NCBI RefSeq assembly: GCF_021353295.2
Contig: NZ_CP120635.1
Location: forward strand, 1,808,501 to 1,872,500
Length of the DNA: 64,000 nt
DNA from: Pseudodesulfovibrio thermohalotolerans
GTDB taxonomy: Bacteria > Desulfobacterota > Desulfovibrionia > Desulfovibrionales > Desulfovibrionaceae
Reading direction: 5' to 3'
Every line of letters starts with the position of its first letter. Position 1 is the stretch's first letter. A model generated the notes under the pieces. It had not been told where the DNA came from and made no database searches. It saw only the letters and a list, made by a program, of their open reading frames with translations. Positions 8,699-17,662 of this stretch are shown here, piece after piece. Position numbers and translations under genes: made by a program.

Positions 8699-8919
8699 TG
8701 CAAGCTCCCTCTTTTTCTGCCGAGGAAAAGATACGTCAGAGCGCCCAGAATGGGAATGAAAATGCAAATCTGCATCCACAGGCTTTTTTCCGCCGAGGAT
8801 TCGAAGTGCCGTTTCCAGACGTCCAGGATCGACCAGGCGCTAAAGGAAAAGCAGGCGCCGACGGCGATCAGCACGATGGCCCACTGGGTCGGGGTCAGGG
8901 CCGTGAAGTCTGCGAACAT
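8695..8919 (-). CDS. Small two-helix membrane protein, PLDc_N-like
   Basis: This 74-residue protein has two hydrophobic segments (about 13-33 and 49-66) and ends in the basic motif YLFLGRKRG. The pattern of a tryptophan-rich first helix followed by a P-x-x-G-A-L-x-Y second helix resembles the PLDc_N domain found at the N-terminus of cardiolipin synthases. No catalytic domain follows. It overlaps the cpoB-like gene in an ATGA junction and lies 12 bases after lspA, so it belongs to that operon. Function unknown. Confidence 0.75.
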   Translation of the reverse strand: MFADFTALTPTQWAIVLIAVGACFSFSAWSILDVWKRHFESSAEKSLWMQICIFIPILGALTYLFLGRKRGSLQ

Positions 8920-8931
8920 GATACGTTCTCC

Positions 8932-9432
8932 TTAGGAAGGGCGCGACGCCTTCCGGGTGTCTCCTCGGTGTATCAGCGTGGAGACGATGATGCAGCCCGC
9001 GCCCACGGTCAGGGCGCTGTCGGCCACGTTGAAGGCGGGCCAGTGATAGCTGCCCGCGTAGAAGTCGAGGAAGTCGATGACCGAACCGAGCCAGATGCGG
9101 TCGATAGCGTTGCCGACGGCTCCGCCCGCTATCATGCCCAGTCCGGAAAGCATCCAGCGGTCCTCATCCCTGGTCAGGCGGATCATATAGGCGATGACCG
9201 CCACCGCCGCCAGGGAGATAAGGATGAACAGGGGACGCTGCCAGTCGATGTTGTCGTCGTCCAGAAAACCCCAGGCCGCGCCCTTGTTGAGGACGTGGAC
9301 CAGGTTGAACAGGCCGGGAATGACCTCTCTCCCGGTCCACACCGGCATGAGGTTGTGGACCAGGAGTTTGGTGATCTGGTCGAGCACCACGGTGCCCGCC
9401 GCCCATATGGCTGCCAGCTTGTACTTGTTCAT
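8932..9432 (-). CDS. lspA: Lipoprotein signal peptidase
   Basis: This 166-residue inner-membrane aspartyl protease cleaves the signal peptide from diacylated prolipoproteins. It has four hydrophobic segments. The two catalytic aspartates lie in the conserved blocks GGAVGNAIDR and FNVADSAL. The start at 9432 begins right after the ileS stop (5 bases), a very common ileS-lspA pairing in bacteria. Longer upstream frames only shadow ileS. The window encodes several lipoproteins that would be substrates. Confidence 0.95.
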   Translation of the reverse strand: MNKYKLAAIWAAGTVVLDQITKLLVHNLMPVWTGREVIPGLFNLVHVLNKGAAWGFLDDDNIDWQRPLFILISLAAVAVIAYMIRLTRDEDRWMLSGLGMIAGGAVGNAIDRIWLGSVIDFLDFYAGSYHWPAFNVADSALTVGAGCIIVSTLIHRGDTRKASRPS

Positions 9433-9437
9433 GGAAT

Positions 9438-12254
9438 CTAGGCGAGTTTCTTCAGCACCGCCGTGCAGCGCGGACATGCGTCGGGGTGGGCCGGGTCGGT
9501 GCCCAGGTTTTCGGCGATGCGCCAGCACCGTTCGCACTTTTCACCCGGCGCGGCCTCGACAGCCACTTGCAGCCCCTCGATTTCTTCACTCTCAAAGGCG
9601 TCGGCAGGAGCGTTCTCGGGCTCGTCCAGAATCAGCTTGGAGATGATGAAGAACTCGCGCGGGTCGATGTCCTCGGTGGACACCAGGTCGAGGATTTCCT
9701 CCTCGGCGTAGAGGGTCACCTGGGCGTCCAGGGACTTGCCGATGACGCGATCCTTGCGCTTGGGCTCGATGGCCTTGTTCACCTCGGACCGGACCAGGGC
9801 CAGCATTTCCCAACGGGCACGTTCCTCGCCGGACAGTTCGGGGCGGTCCGCCGCAAAGCGCAGGGCGAAGACCGTCTTGTCCTGGGGCAGGGCCCGCTTG
9901 ATGGCTTCGGGCAGCGCCTGGAAGGCTTCCTCGGCGGTGAAGGACAGGACCGGAGCCATGTCTTCGAGGAGCATGAGCAGGATCTGCCAGAGCACGGTCT
10001 GGGCGGAGCGGCGCTTGAGGCCGTCCTCTTCCTCCACGTACAGGCGGTCCTTGATGATGTCGAGATAGAAGGCGGACAGGTCGACCACGCAGAGGTTGTG
10101 CAGGGTGTGGTAGACCTTGTGGAATTCGAATTCGCGGTATGCCTTGCGGATGGAATCGTGCTGGCGCACGACCATGTCCAGGGCGTAGCGGTCGAGCGGC
10201 AGCATATCGGCCACGTCCACCTTGTTCGCCGGGTCGAAGTCGTTGAGGTTCGACAGCAGGTAGCGGCAGGTGTTGCGGATGCGGCGGTATGCGTCAACAA
10301 GCCTGTTCAGGGTCTCGTCCGAGATGCGGATGTCCTCCTGATAGTTGGAGGCCGACACCCACATGCGCAGGATTTCCGCGCCGAATTTGTCGATGATCTC
10401 CTGCGGCGCAATGACGTTGCCGATGGATTTGGACATCTTGCGGCCCTCGGCGTCCACCACGTACCCGTGGGTCAGGACGGTCTTGTAGGGCGGGACGTCG
10501 CGCGTACCGACCGAAGCGAGCAGGGAGGAATGGAACCAGCCGCGATGCTGGTCGGAGCCTTCAAGATAGAGGTCCGCCGGGAAGCGGGTTTCCTTGCGCT
10601 GCTCGACCACGGCGGCATAGCTGGTGCCGGAGTCGAACCAGACGTCCAGGATGTCGGTTTCACGCCGCCAGTGGACTCCGCCGCACTTGGGGCAGGTCAG
10701 TCCCTCGGGCACGATCTCCTCCAGCGGGGCCTCGAACCAGTAGTCGCAGCCGGTTTCGTTGGCCGCGTACTTGTCGCAGATGTCATAGACCCATTTCGCG
10801 TCGAACCAGGTTTCGTCGCAGTCCTCGCAGATGAGCGCGGAGATGGGCACGCCCCAGTTGCGCTGACGGGAGATGCACCAGTCGGGCCGGTTCTCGACCA
10901 TGCTGTGGATGCGCTCCTCGCCCCAGGAGGGGACCCATTTCACTTCGTTGCGAATGGCGTTGAGCGCGCGTTTGCGCAGGTCGTTCTCGTCCATGCCGAT
11001 GAACCACTGGGTGGTGGCCCGGAAGATGACCGGCTGCTTGCAGCGCCAGCAGTGCGGGTAGGAGTGGGTGATCTTTTCGGAGGCCATCAGGTTGCCCAGT
11101 TCGGTCAGCTTTTCGATGACCTTGGGGTTGGCGTCCCAGACGTTCAAGCCGGCGAAGTGTTCGACTTCCTTTAGGAACTCGCCCTTGTTGTTCATGGGCG
11201 AGTAGATTTCCAGGCCGTACTTCAGGCCGGTCTCAAAGTCCTCGCGGCCATGGCCCGGAGCGGTGTGGACGCAACCCGTGCCAGTGTCGAGGGTGACGTA
11301 GTCGGCCAGGACCACGGGAGATTCGCGGTCGTAGATGGGGTGCTTGGCTTTCAGGCCCTCAAGGTCGCCGCCCCGGAACGTCGCCAGGGTCTCGAAGGAT
11401 TCCCAGCCGAACTTTGCGGCGCAGGATTCGAGCAGCCCTTCGGCCAGGACGTAGAAGTCGTCTCCCGCCTTGACCAGCACGTAGTCGAAGTCCGGATGCA
11501 CGGCCACGGCCATGTTGTCGGGAATGGTCCACGGGGTGGTGGTCCAGATGAGAATGTACAGCTTGGAGATGTCTACGTCGGCGATCTTCTTGAAATTCTC
11601 GTCGGCCATGGGGAAGCGGACATAGATGGACGGGGAGGTATGGTCCTCGTATTCCACTTCGGCCTCGGCCAGGGCTGTGTGGCAGTCGCAGCACCAATAG
11701 ATGGGCTTCTTGCCGCGCACAACGCCGTCGCGCTCCATGAATCGGCCCAGTTCGCGGGCAGTGGCCGCCTCGTACTGGGGGTTCATGGTCATGTAGGGAT
11801 CATCCCACACGCCGAACACACCGAGCCTCTTGAATTCCGCGCGCTGGGTGTCCAGCCACTTGGCCGCGTAGGAGCGGCAGATCTTGCGGATGGTGAGGGT
11901 GTCGAGTTCCTTGTTCTTCTTTTTCAGCTCCTGCTCGACCTTGTGCTCAATGGGCAGGCCGTGGCAGTCCCAGCCGGGCACGTACTCGGCCTTCTGGCCC
12001 TGGATGTTCCGGGATTTGACGATGATGTCCTTGAGGACCTTGTTCAGGGCCGTGCCCATGTGAATGTGCCCGTTGGCGTACGGAGGACCGTCGTGCAGCA
12101 CGTACCTGTCGTCGGCGTCACCGGCCGCGATCATTTCATCGTAGGCCTTGGTCTCTTCCCAGAACTTGAGCATTTCGGGCTCGCGTTGCTTGAGGTTGGC
12201 CTTCATGGGGAACGAAGTTTTGGGCAGGAGCAGGGTTTTTTTGTAGTCGCTCAT
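9438..12254 (-). CDS. ileS: Isoleucyl-tRNA synthetase
   Basis: This 938-residue class Ia synthetase charges tRNA-Ile. It contains the HIGH-type motif in [13 protein letters not shown] (near residue 60), the editing (CP1) domain with [10 protein letters not shown] and [19 protein letters not shown], and the KMSKSIGN loop. The C-terminal zinc-binding domain has two cysteine pairs (CERCW and CPRC). This is the bacterial-type enzyme. It is the first gene of the minus-strand cluster ileS-lspA-small membrane gene-cpoB. No T-box leader was seen in the 200 bases upstream. Confidence 0.97.
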   Translation of the reverse strand: MSDYKKTLLLPKTSFPMKANLKQREPEMLKFWEETKAYDEMIAAGDADDRYVLHDGPPYANGHIHMGTALNKVLKDIIVKSRNIQGQKAEYVPGWDCHGLPIEHKVEQELKKKNKELDTLTIRKICRSYAAKWLDTQRAEFKRLGVFGVWDDPYMTMNPQYEAATARELGRFMERDGVVRGKKPIYWCCDCHTALAEAEVEYEDHTSPSIYVRFPMADENFKKIADVDISKLYILIWTTTPWTIPDNMAVAVHPDFDYVLVKAGDDFYVLAEGLLESCAAKFGWESFETLATFRGGDLEGLKAKHPIYDRESPVVLADYVTLDTGTGCVHTAPGHGREDFETGLKYGLEIYSPMNNKGEFLKEVEHFAGLNVWDANPKVIEKLTELGNLMASEKITHSYPHCWRCKQPVIFRATTQWFIGMDENDLRKRALNAIRNEVKWVPSWGEERIHSMVENRPDWCISRQRNWGVPISALICEDCDETWFDAKWVYDICDKYAANETGCDYWFEAPLEEIVPEGLTCPKCGGVHWRRETDILDVWFDSGTSYAAVVEQRKETRFPADLYLEGSDQHRGWFHSSLLASVGTRDVPPYKTVLTHGYVVDAEGRKMSKSIGNVIAPQEIIDKFGAEILRMWVSASNYQEDIRISDETLNRLVDAYRRIRNTCRYLLSNLNDFDPANKVDVADMLPLDRYALDMVVRQHDSIRKAYREFEFHKVYHTLHNLCVVDLSAFYLDIIKDRLYVEEEDGLKRRSAQTVLWQILLMLLEDMAPVLSFTAEEAFQALPEAIKRALPQDKTVFALRFAADRPELSGEERARWEMLALVRSEVNKAIEPKRKDRVIGKSLDAQVTLYAEEEILDLVSTEDIDPREFFIISKLILDEPENAPADAFESEEIEGLQVAVEAAPGEKCERCWRIAENLGTDPAHPDACPRCTAVLKKLA

Positions 12255-12465
12255 GGATTTTCGAGTCCTCCGGGAACCGTATATTTCTTTAGATGAAAGT
12301 GTCCATTTTTGTGAGACCGCGTAGATTGGTATAAGCCGGGCCGGAAGTCAAGCTTTGCACCGTCTGCGCGGGGCGTTGCACAATGTTTACACGGTCGGCG
12401 AAACGTGTTTTTGTTACAGGTGGATGACAAGATTCGATTCGAACAACCATGATTCAGGAGATACG

Positions 12466-13092
12466 ATGGGAGTGCATAAACGTGAACGCGAGGCCGACGA
12501 GTTCGAGGCCAAGTATATCAAGAAAAGCTCGGCCGTCATGCTGGCGGTTCTGGGGGTGCTGGTCGGCATCTTCGTGGGCAACGCCGTAACCATGATTTAT
12601 GTGGGACAACGGGACCAACGGGTGAATATGACCACCCAGGCCGTTCCCACTGAGTCGCCCGTTCCACATACGGCCGACCCGGAAGCCCTGGCCAGCCTGG
12701 AAAACGCCGCGGCCGCCGATCCGGCCAACGCCGATCTGTGGATCAAGCTCGGCAATTTCTGTTTTGACCACAACCTCCCGGCAAGGGCTGTAAACGCCTA
12801 TGAGCGAGCCCTGGAACTCAGGCCCACCGAGGTCAATGTCTGGTCCGACCTGGGGGTCATGTACCGTCGTACGAAACAGTTTCAGAAGGCCGTGGATGCT
12901 TTCGGCCATGCCGCAGCTCTGGAGCCTGACCATGTAACCTCGCGGTTCAACATGGGGATTGTCTATCTGCACGATCTGAATGACAGGGACTCCGCTCTCA
13001 AGGTCTGGAAAGAAGTGCTGGCCATCAATCCCGATGCCAAATCACCCACTGGTCAGAGCGTGGCCGTCATGGTTCAAGAACTCGAAAAATAG
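12466..13092 (+). CDS. TPR protein anchored by one N-terminal membrane helix
   Basis: This 208-residue protein begins with a charged segment followed by one transmembrane helix (about 22-46, VMLAVLGVLVGIFVGNAV). The rest holds about three TPR repeats with the spacing A-x-x-LGNFCFDHNLPARAVNAYERALELRP and AALEPDHVTSRFNMG in parts. The layout resembles the C-terminal TPR part of CcmH/NrfG cytochrome-c assembly factors, but no haem genes are adjacent, so that role is only a possibility. The start at 12466 has a CAGGAG site 5 bases upstream; a longer frame back to 12355 lacks one. Confidence 0.75.
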   Translation: MGVHKREREADEFEAKYIKKSSAVMLAVLGVLVGIFVGNAVTMIYVGQRDQRVNMTTQAVPTESPVPHTADPEALASLENAAAADPANADLWIKLGNFCFDHNLPARAVNAYERALELRPTEVNVWSDLGVMYRRTKQFQKAVDAFGHAAALEPDHVTSRFNMGIVYLHDLNDRDSALKVWKEVLAINPDAKSPTGQSVAVMVQELEK

Positions 13093-13110
13093 TTAAAGTC
13101 AAACATTAAG

Positions 13111-13146
13111 AAAAAGGAGGCACGGTTTTCCATGCCTCCTTTTTTA
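13111..13146 (+). terminator. Terminator after the TPR gene
   Basis: The stem AAAAAGGAGGCA/TGCCTCCTTTTTT followed by a T-run ends the plus-strand TPR gene. The A-run on the left could let it serve the converging cysE transcript as well. Confidence 0.85.
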
Positions 13147-13165
13147 TTTGTCTTTTCCTTAATGC

Positions 13166-14086
13166 TTAAATACCGGAGCCGTGTTCGAAGGATTGCTCCA
13201 GGACGCGCGTCTGGACGATCTGCGCCCCGGCAGGAACATCCCGGACGATCCAGACGTTGCCGCCTATGACCGCTTCTCTGCCGATGGTGATTCGGCCCAG
13301 GATGGTCGCTCCCGCGTAGATGATGACATCATCCTCAACGATGGGATGGCGGGGCAGCCCCTTGATGAGCATCTCGTCCTCGCCCTTGGGGAAGCTCTTG
13401 GCCCCCAGGGTCACGCCCTGGTACACGCGGACGTTGTCGCCGATGATGCATGTCTCACCGATGACCGTGCCGGTTCCGTGGTCGATGAAAAAGGACTTGC
13501 CGATGGTCGCACCGGGATGGATGTCGATGCCCGTGTCGGAGTGGGCCATCTCGCCGATGATGCGGGGGATGATGTCCACACCGAGCTTGTACAGCTCATG
13601 GGCTATGCGGTGGTTGGTCAGGGCGCGGATGGACGGATAGCAGAAGATGGTTTCCCCGTGGGTCTTGGCCGCAGGGTCGCCAACATAGGCCGCTTCCACA
13701 TCGGAAAGCAGATGTTCCCTTATTTTGGGCAGTTTGGTGATGAACTTCTTGGCGATGCTCTTTGCCCGTTTTTCGCAGTCGCTGCACCGCTCGGTCGTGG
13801 TGGCGTCGCAGACGAAGCAGTACCCACGGTTGATTTGGTCGGCGAGCTTGCGTTCCACCTGGTCCAGGGTTGCGCCGATGTAATAGGGCATGGTGTCCGG
13901 AACGATCTCGGACGGGCCGAAATAGCCGGGGAACAGGACGCAACGCAGGTCCTCGACGATCTCCCGCAGGGTCTCCACCGAGGGCATGGGGGCCTCGTCG
14001 GAAAATCTGTGCGAAGCCGGGCCGTTGTCCCCGGATTCCACGAGGAGCGCGACCACATCCGCCAACGTGTAGTCTTCACTGGTCAT
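13166..14086 (-). CDS. cysE: Serine O-acetyltransferase with a four-cysteine insert
   Basis: This 306-residue enzyme makes O-acetylserine from serine and acetyl-CoA, feeding CysK. The C-terminal half is a left-handed beta helix of hexapeptide repeats, including the catalytic region TGIDIHPGATIG and DHGTGTVIGETCIIGDNV and then YQGVTLGAKSFP. The N-terminal part has an unusual cysteine cluster, CFVC and CSDC (C90, C93, C101, C104), that looks like a small zinc or Fe-S binding knuckle. The start at 14086 is preceded by AGAGG; a GTG three codons earlier is less likely. It follows cysK by 11 bases and is the last gene of nifU-nifS-cysK-cysE. Confidence 0.92.
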   Translation of the reverse strand: MTSEDYTLADVVALLVESGDNGPASHRFSDEAPMPSVETLREIVEDLRCVLFPGYFGPSEIVPDTMPYYIGATLDQVERKLADQINRGYCFVCDATTTERCSDCEKRAKSIAKKFITKLPKIREHLLSDVEAAYVGDPAAKTHGETIFCYPSIRALTNHRIAHELYKLGVDIIPRIIGEMAHSDTGIDIHPGATIGKSFFIDHGTGTVIGETCIIGDNVRVYQGVTLGAKSFPKGEDEMLIKGLPRHPIVEDDVIIYAGATILGRITIGREAVIGGNVWIVRDVPAGAQIVQTRVLEQSFEHGSGI

Positions 14087-14097
14087 GGACAGCACCT

Positions 14098-15018
14098 CTA
14101 ATCGAAGAGCGGAGTGCTCAGGTAGCGTTCGCCGGTGTCGCAGACGATGAATACGATCATCTTGCCCGCGTTTTCCTCTCGCCTCGCCAGTTTCAGGGCC
14201 GCCGCACAGTTGGCTCCGGAGGAGATGCCGGAAAGGATGCCTTCCTCGCGCATGAGCCGCTTGGCGGTTTCCACGGCTTCATCGTTCTCGATGCGCACGA
14301 CTTCGTCGATGATGGCCGTGTTCAGGGCGTTGGGTACGAAACCCGCGCCAATGCCCTGGATGGCGTGCGGACCGGGTTTGCCGCCGGACAGGACTGGGGA
14401 TGCATCGGGCTCAACAGCCACGGCCTTGACGCCGGGTTTTCTTTCCTTGAGGGCCTCGGCCACGCCGGTAAGGGTACCGCCCGTGCCCACGCCCGCAACG
14501 AAGATGTCTACTGCGCCGTCGGTGTCGTCCCAGATTTCCAGTGCCGTGGTCCTGCGATGGGCCTCGGGGTTGGCCGGGTTGTCGAACTGCATGGGCATGA
14601 AGGCGTTGGCCGTCTCCTCGACGATTTTTCGGGCGCGGTCGATGGCGCTTTTCATGCCTTCCTCGGCCGGAGTGAGGATCAGTTCCGCGCCTAGCCCCTT
14701 GAGCAGCTTGCGGCGTTCCATGGACATGGATTCCGGCATGGTGAGGATAAGGCGCAGCCCCTTGACCGCACAGACGAAGGCCAGCCCTATGCCCGTGTTG
14801 CCGCTGGTCGGTTCCACCAGGACCGTATTTTCGTCAATGGTCCCGTCGGACAGGGCCGTTTCAATCATGTTCCGGGCGATGCGGTCCTTGATGGAGCCGC
14901 ACGGATTGTTGAATTCAAGCTTGGCCACGACCGAGGCCTTGAGGCCCCGGGCGAGTTTGTTTAGACGGACCATCGGCGTGCCGCCGACGAGTTCTGTCAT
15001 GTTATCGGCGATTTTCAT
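14098..15018 (-). CDS. cysK: Cysteine synthase (O-acetylserine sulfhydrylase)
   Basis: This 306-residue PLP enzyme replaces the acetyl group of O-acetylserine with sulfide to give cysteine. Motifs seen in order are ELVGGTPMVRL, the PLP lysine in NPCGSIKDRIA (near residue 44), the substrate loop EPTSGNTG, the phosphate-binding GVGTGGTLTG, and SGISSGANCAAALKLA. It begins 3 bases after the nifS stop and precedes cysE, so serine activation, sulfide fixation and sulfur mobilisation from cysteine are co-expressed. That arrangement fits a sulfate reducer with abundant sulfide. Confidence 0.96.
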   Translation of the reverse strand: MKIADNMTELVGGTPMVRLNKLARGLKASVVAKLEFNNPCGSIKDRIARNMIETALSDGTIDENTVLVEPTSGNTGIGLAFVCAVKGLRLILTMPESMSMERRKLLKGLGAELILTPAEEGMKSAIDRARKIVEETANAFMPMQFDNPANPEAHRRTTALEIWDDTDGAVDIFVAGVGTGGTLTGVAEALKERKPGVKAVAVEPDASPVLSGGKPGPHAIQGIGAGFVPNALNTAIIDEVVRIENDEAVETAKRLMREEGILSGISSGANCAAALKLARREENAGKMIVFIVCDTGERYLSTPLFD

Positions 15019-15020
15019 GA

Positions 15021-16217
15021 TTACTCCGAAAAGCTTTTGGTGCAGGCCGGGGCCTTTTTATCCGCCGAAAACGGCGAGAGTTTGCGTAGATTCTTGATGA
15101 TGGGAGGCAGGATCTCGATTACGAAGTCGATTTCCTCCTCGGTATTGAATCGGCTCAAAGAGAAGCGGATGGACCCGTGGGCGAAAGTGAAGGGCACGCC
15201 CATGGCCCGCAGCACGTGGGATGGCTCCAGGCTTCCCGAAGTGCAGGCCGAGCCAGAGCTGGCCGCGATGCCCATCTGGTCGATCATCAGCAGGATGGCC
15301 TCGCCCTCGACATAACCGAAGGAGATGTTCGTGGTATTGGGCAGACGATGTTCCGGATCGCCGTTCAGCTTGGTGTCCGGGATTGCCTTGAGCAGGCCGG
15401 TCTCCAACTTGTCGCGAAGTCGCTTGACCTCGGTGTTTTCTTCTTTCATGTGCTCCCGCGCCAGTTCGCACGCCTTGCCCAGGGCGATGATGCCCGTGGT
15501 GTTCTCCGTGCCCGCGCGGCGGCTGCGTTCCTGGTGTCCGCCGATGAGGTAGGGACGGAAGGGCAGCCTTTTGCGGACGAACAGTGCGCCCACGCCCTTG
15601 GGGCCGTGCAGTTTATGCCCGGACAGGGAAAGCATGTCGACCGGGACCTTGCTCAGGTCGATGTCCACCTTGCCCACGGCCTGGACCGCGTCGGTGTGGA
15701 AGAACACGTCGTGTTCCTTGGCGATCTTCGCCATTTCCTCGATGGGGTGGATGTTGCCGGTTTCGTTGTTGGCCCACATGATGGACACGATGGCCGTGTC
15801 CGGTCGGATGGCCGCCTTGTACTCCTCAAGATCGAGCCTGCCGCGGTCATCGGTGCCGAGGTAGGTGACTTCGTAGCCGTCCCGCTTTTCGAGGAACTTG
15901 CACAGGCTCAGGATGGCCGGGTGCTCCACTGCGGTGGTGATGATGTGCCGCCTTTCCGGACGGGCCGCAAGAGCGGAACGGATGGCTGTATTGTCCGACT
16001 CGGACCCGCAGGAGGTGAAGATGATTTCCTCCGGCGCGCAGCCTAGCAGATTCGCGACCGAGGCGCGGGCTTCCTTGAGTTTGATCCCGACCTGTCCGCC
16101 GAAGCGGTGCATGGACGAAGGGTTGCCGTATAATTCGGTGAAATAGGGTTTCATGGCCTCGAACACGGCCGGGTCGACCTGTGTTGTGGCGTTGTTGTCG
16201 AGATAGATGGTTTTCAT
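15021..16217 (-). CDS. nifS: Cysteine desulfurase, NifS type
   Basis: This 398-residue PLP enzyme removes sulfur from cysteine as a persulfide for Fe-S cluster assembly. It starts MKTIYLDNNATTQVDP, and has HTDAVQAVGK, the PLP lysine in SLSGHKLHGPKG, and the persulfide-carrying cysteine in SSGSACTSGSLEPSHVLRA. The short active-site loop is of the NifS/IscS kind rather than SufS. The start at 16217 is preceded by GAGGGAT; the longer frame upstream only overlaps nifU. The stop is 2 bases before cysK. Confidence 0.95.
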   Translation of the reverse strand: MKTIYLDNNATTQVDPAVFEAMKPYFTELYGNPSSMHRFGGQVGIKLKEARASVANLLGCAPEEIIFTSCGSESDNTAIRSALAARPERRHIITTAVEHPAILSLCKFLEKRDGYEVTYLGTDDRGRLDLEEYKAAIRPDTAIVSIMWANNETGNIHPIEEMAKIAKEHDVFFHTDAVQAVGKVDIDLSKVPVDMLSLSGHKLHGPKGVGALFVRKRLPFRPYLIGGHQERSRRAGTENTTGIIALGKACELAREHMKEENTEVKRLRDKLETGLLKAIPDTKLNGDPEHRLPNTTNISFGYVEGEAILLMIDQMGIAASSGSACTSGSLEPSHVLRAMGVPFTFAHGSIRFSLSRFNTEEEIDFVIEILPPIIKNLRKLSPFSADKKAPACTKSFSE

Positions 16218-16219
16218 GG

Positions 16220-17074
16220 TTATCCCTCCCGTACCGTCAGGGCCGGGTCGACCTTTTCCCTGAGGGCGGTTTCCACCAGATTCTTGAGGGTGGCCTGGCT
16301 GGACGGGCAGCCCGAGCACATGCCCAGGAAGCGGACCACGACGGCGTCGCGGTCTATGTCCACCAGCTCGATGTTGCCGCCATCGGCCTGGAGCTTGGGC
16401 CTGACATCGTTGTCGATGATCGACTCGATGAGATGCATACGCTGGATGTTGGTCATGCCCTCAGCCGGGAAGGCTGGCTTGGAGGACGGAGTGGGGCAGA
16501 CGCCCTCGCCGTGCGCTTCGGCCAAGAGCCTTTCAAGGTCCGGGATGCACTTGCCGCAACCGCCGCCGGCCTTGGTGAAGTTGGTCACGTCCTCAACGGT
16601 TTTGAGGTCGTTTTCCTTGATGGCGTGAAGGATTTCCTCGTCGAATACGCCGAAACATTCGCAGATGAGTTCGCCTTCGTGCGAATGCTCCATCTTGGAC
16701 GGGGCTTCTCCGCGCATATTCTTAATGGCCTGTTCAAGGGCTTCCTGGCCCATGACCGAGCAGTGCATCTTTTCGCGGGGCAGTCCGCCCAGGTATTCGG
16801 CGATGTCCTTGTTGCTGACCTTCTCCGCCTCTTCGACTGTCTTGCCGATGAGCATCTCGGTCAGGGCCGAGCTGGAGGCGATGGCGCTTGCGCAGCCAAA
16901 GGTCTGGAACTTGGCGTCGGAGATTTTCCCTTCGTCGTCCACCTTGATGTACAGGGTCAGGGCGTCGCCGCAAGCAAGCGAGCCGACTTCGCCGACGCCG
17001 TCGGCGTCTTCGAGGGTGCCCACGTTGCGGGGATTCAGGAAATGGTCCTTAACTTTATCGGTATATTCCCACAT
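16220..17074 (-). CDS. nifU: Three-domain Fe-S scaffold, NifU type
   Basis: This 284-residue scaffold has all three NifU domains. The N-terminal IscU-like domain has assembly cysteines in LACGDAL, FGCASA and MHCSVMG. The central [2Fe-2S] Bfd-like domain has CECFGV and GGGCGKC. The C-terminal Nfu domain has GMCSGCPSS. It receives sulfur from NifS, encoded 2 bases downstream. It is the first gene of nifU-nifS-cysK-cysE, and no nitrogenase gene is in view, so it probably serves general Fe-S assembly. A 15-bp palindrome lies 40-60 bases upstream of its start. Confidence 0.96.
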   Translation of the reverse strand: MWEYTDKVKDHFLNPRNVGTLEDADGVGEVGSLACGDALTLYIKVDDEGKISDAKFQTFGCASAIASSSALTEMLIGKTVEEAEKVSNKDIAEYLGGLPREKMHCSVMGQEALEQAIKNMRGEAPSKMEHSHEGELICECFGVFDEEILHAIKENDLKTVEDVTNFTKAGGGCGKCIPDLERLLAEAHGEGVCPTPSSKPAFPAEGMTNIQRMHLIESIIDNDVRPKLQADGGNIELVDIDRDAVVVRFLGMCSGCPSSQATLKNLVETALREKVDPALTVREG

Positions 17075-17113
17075 ATTCTCTCCAGGATGGCTGAGTATGT
17101 CTGAACAGTTGTA

Positions 17114-17138
17114 ACAAGTGTGATACGATCACATTTGT
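17114..17138 (-). promoter_or_regulatory. Palindromic operator candidate upstream of nifU
   Basis: TGTGATACGATCACA (17119-17133) is a perfect two-fold repeat around a 3-base centre, and pairing resumes further out to 17114-17138. It lies 40-64 bases upstream of nifU, a typical operator position. The half-site TGTGA is CRP/FNR-like, but the spacing is 5 rather than 6 bases, so it could equally belong to an Rrf2/IscR-type or HcpR-like regulator. No regulator gene is adjacent. Confidence 0.6.
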
Positions 17139-17183
17139 GTACAGTAAGTCCCCGAGTGCCAAGTGTAAAGGTTTGCGGAACAA

Positions 17184-17444
17184 TTAGAGCGACATGATCC
17201 CCGGCACGCGGGCGGCCCGTTCGTAGACCGCCATGACCTCGTCGGCCGAGCACATGGTCGAAGTCATTGTCACGCTGGTATATTTACCCGTTCTCGACAG
17301 GCGGGTCTCAAGCGATTCCGAGGAAAACAGCTCCTTGAATTTGCCGAGATTCTCCGTCGGAACGATGAATTTGTATACGTATGGGCACGGCCACTGGTGG
17401 TGTTCGTCCAGGACCTGCTTGAATTGTTTCGATTTGTCGGACAT
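17184..17444 (-). CDS. DUF493 (YbeD-like) protein
   Basis: This 86-residue protein has the DUF493/UPF0250 pattern: an FPCPYVYKFIVP-like strand (here WPCPYVYKFIVPTE), a RLSRTGKYTSVTMT strand and a final VMAVYERAARVPGIMSL helix with the typical V-x-x-x-Y and P-G-x-x-x-L ending. E. coli YbeD lies near lipoate genes and adopts an ACT-like fold, but its function is unsettled. Here it stands alone between the nifU promoter region and a divergent GGDEF/EAL gene. Confidence 0.85.
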   Translation of the reverse strand: MSDKSKQFKQVLDEHHQWPCPYVYKFIVPTENLGKFKELFSSESLETRLSRTGKYTSVTMTSTMCSADEVMAVYERAARVPGIMSL

Positions 17445-17662
17445 AAGATTCTCCTGTTTCGTTTTTGGCGAAAAGGTCTATATGGGCTTTGTTTTCGGCA
17501 TGTCAAACCATAGGGGACCATACCCCAAAGGGCTTGCGATTCCAATAAAGTGGTTTTGCATAGCGCAATTTATAACATCCTTCCTCAACAACCTGGGATA
17601 TGTTGTTGTTCCCGGACAGGGCGGGGTCGTCCTTTACGGTCGAATATGAAGGGACAGGTGAA

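Noticed and set aside
12255..12465. Possible T-box leader for ileS
   Set aside because: No T-box sequence or specifier stem could be found, and the region is short; T-boxes are rare in this group.
13166..14095. Start of cysE at the GTG at 14095
   Set aside because: The AGAGG site overlaps that codon; the ATG at 14086 has proper spacing.
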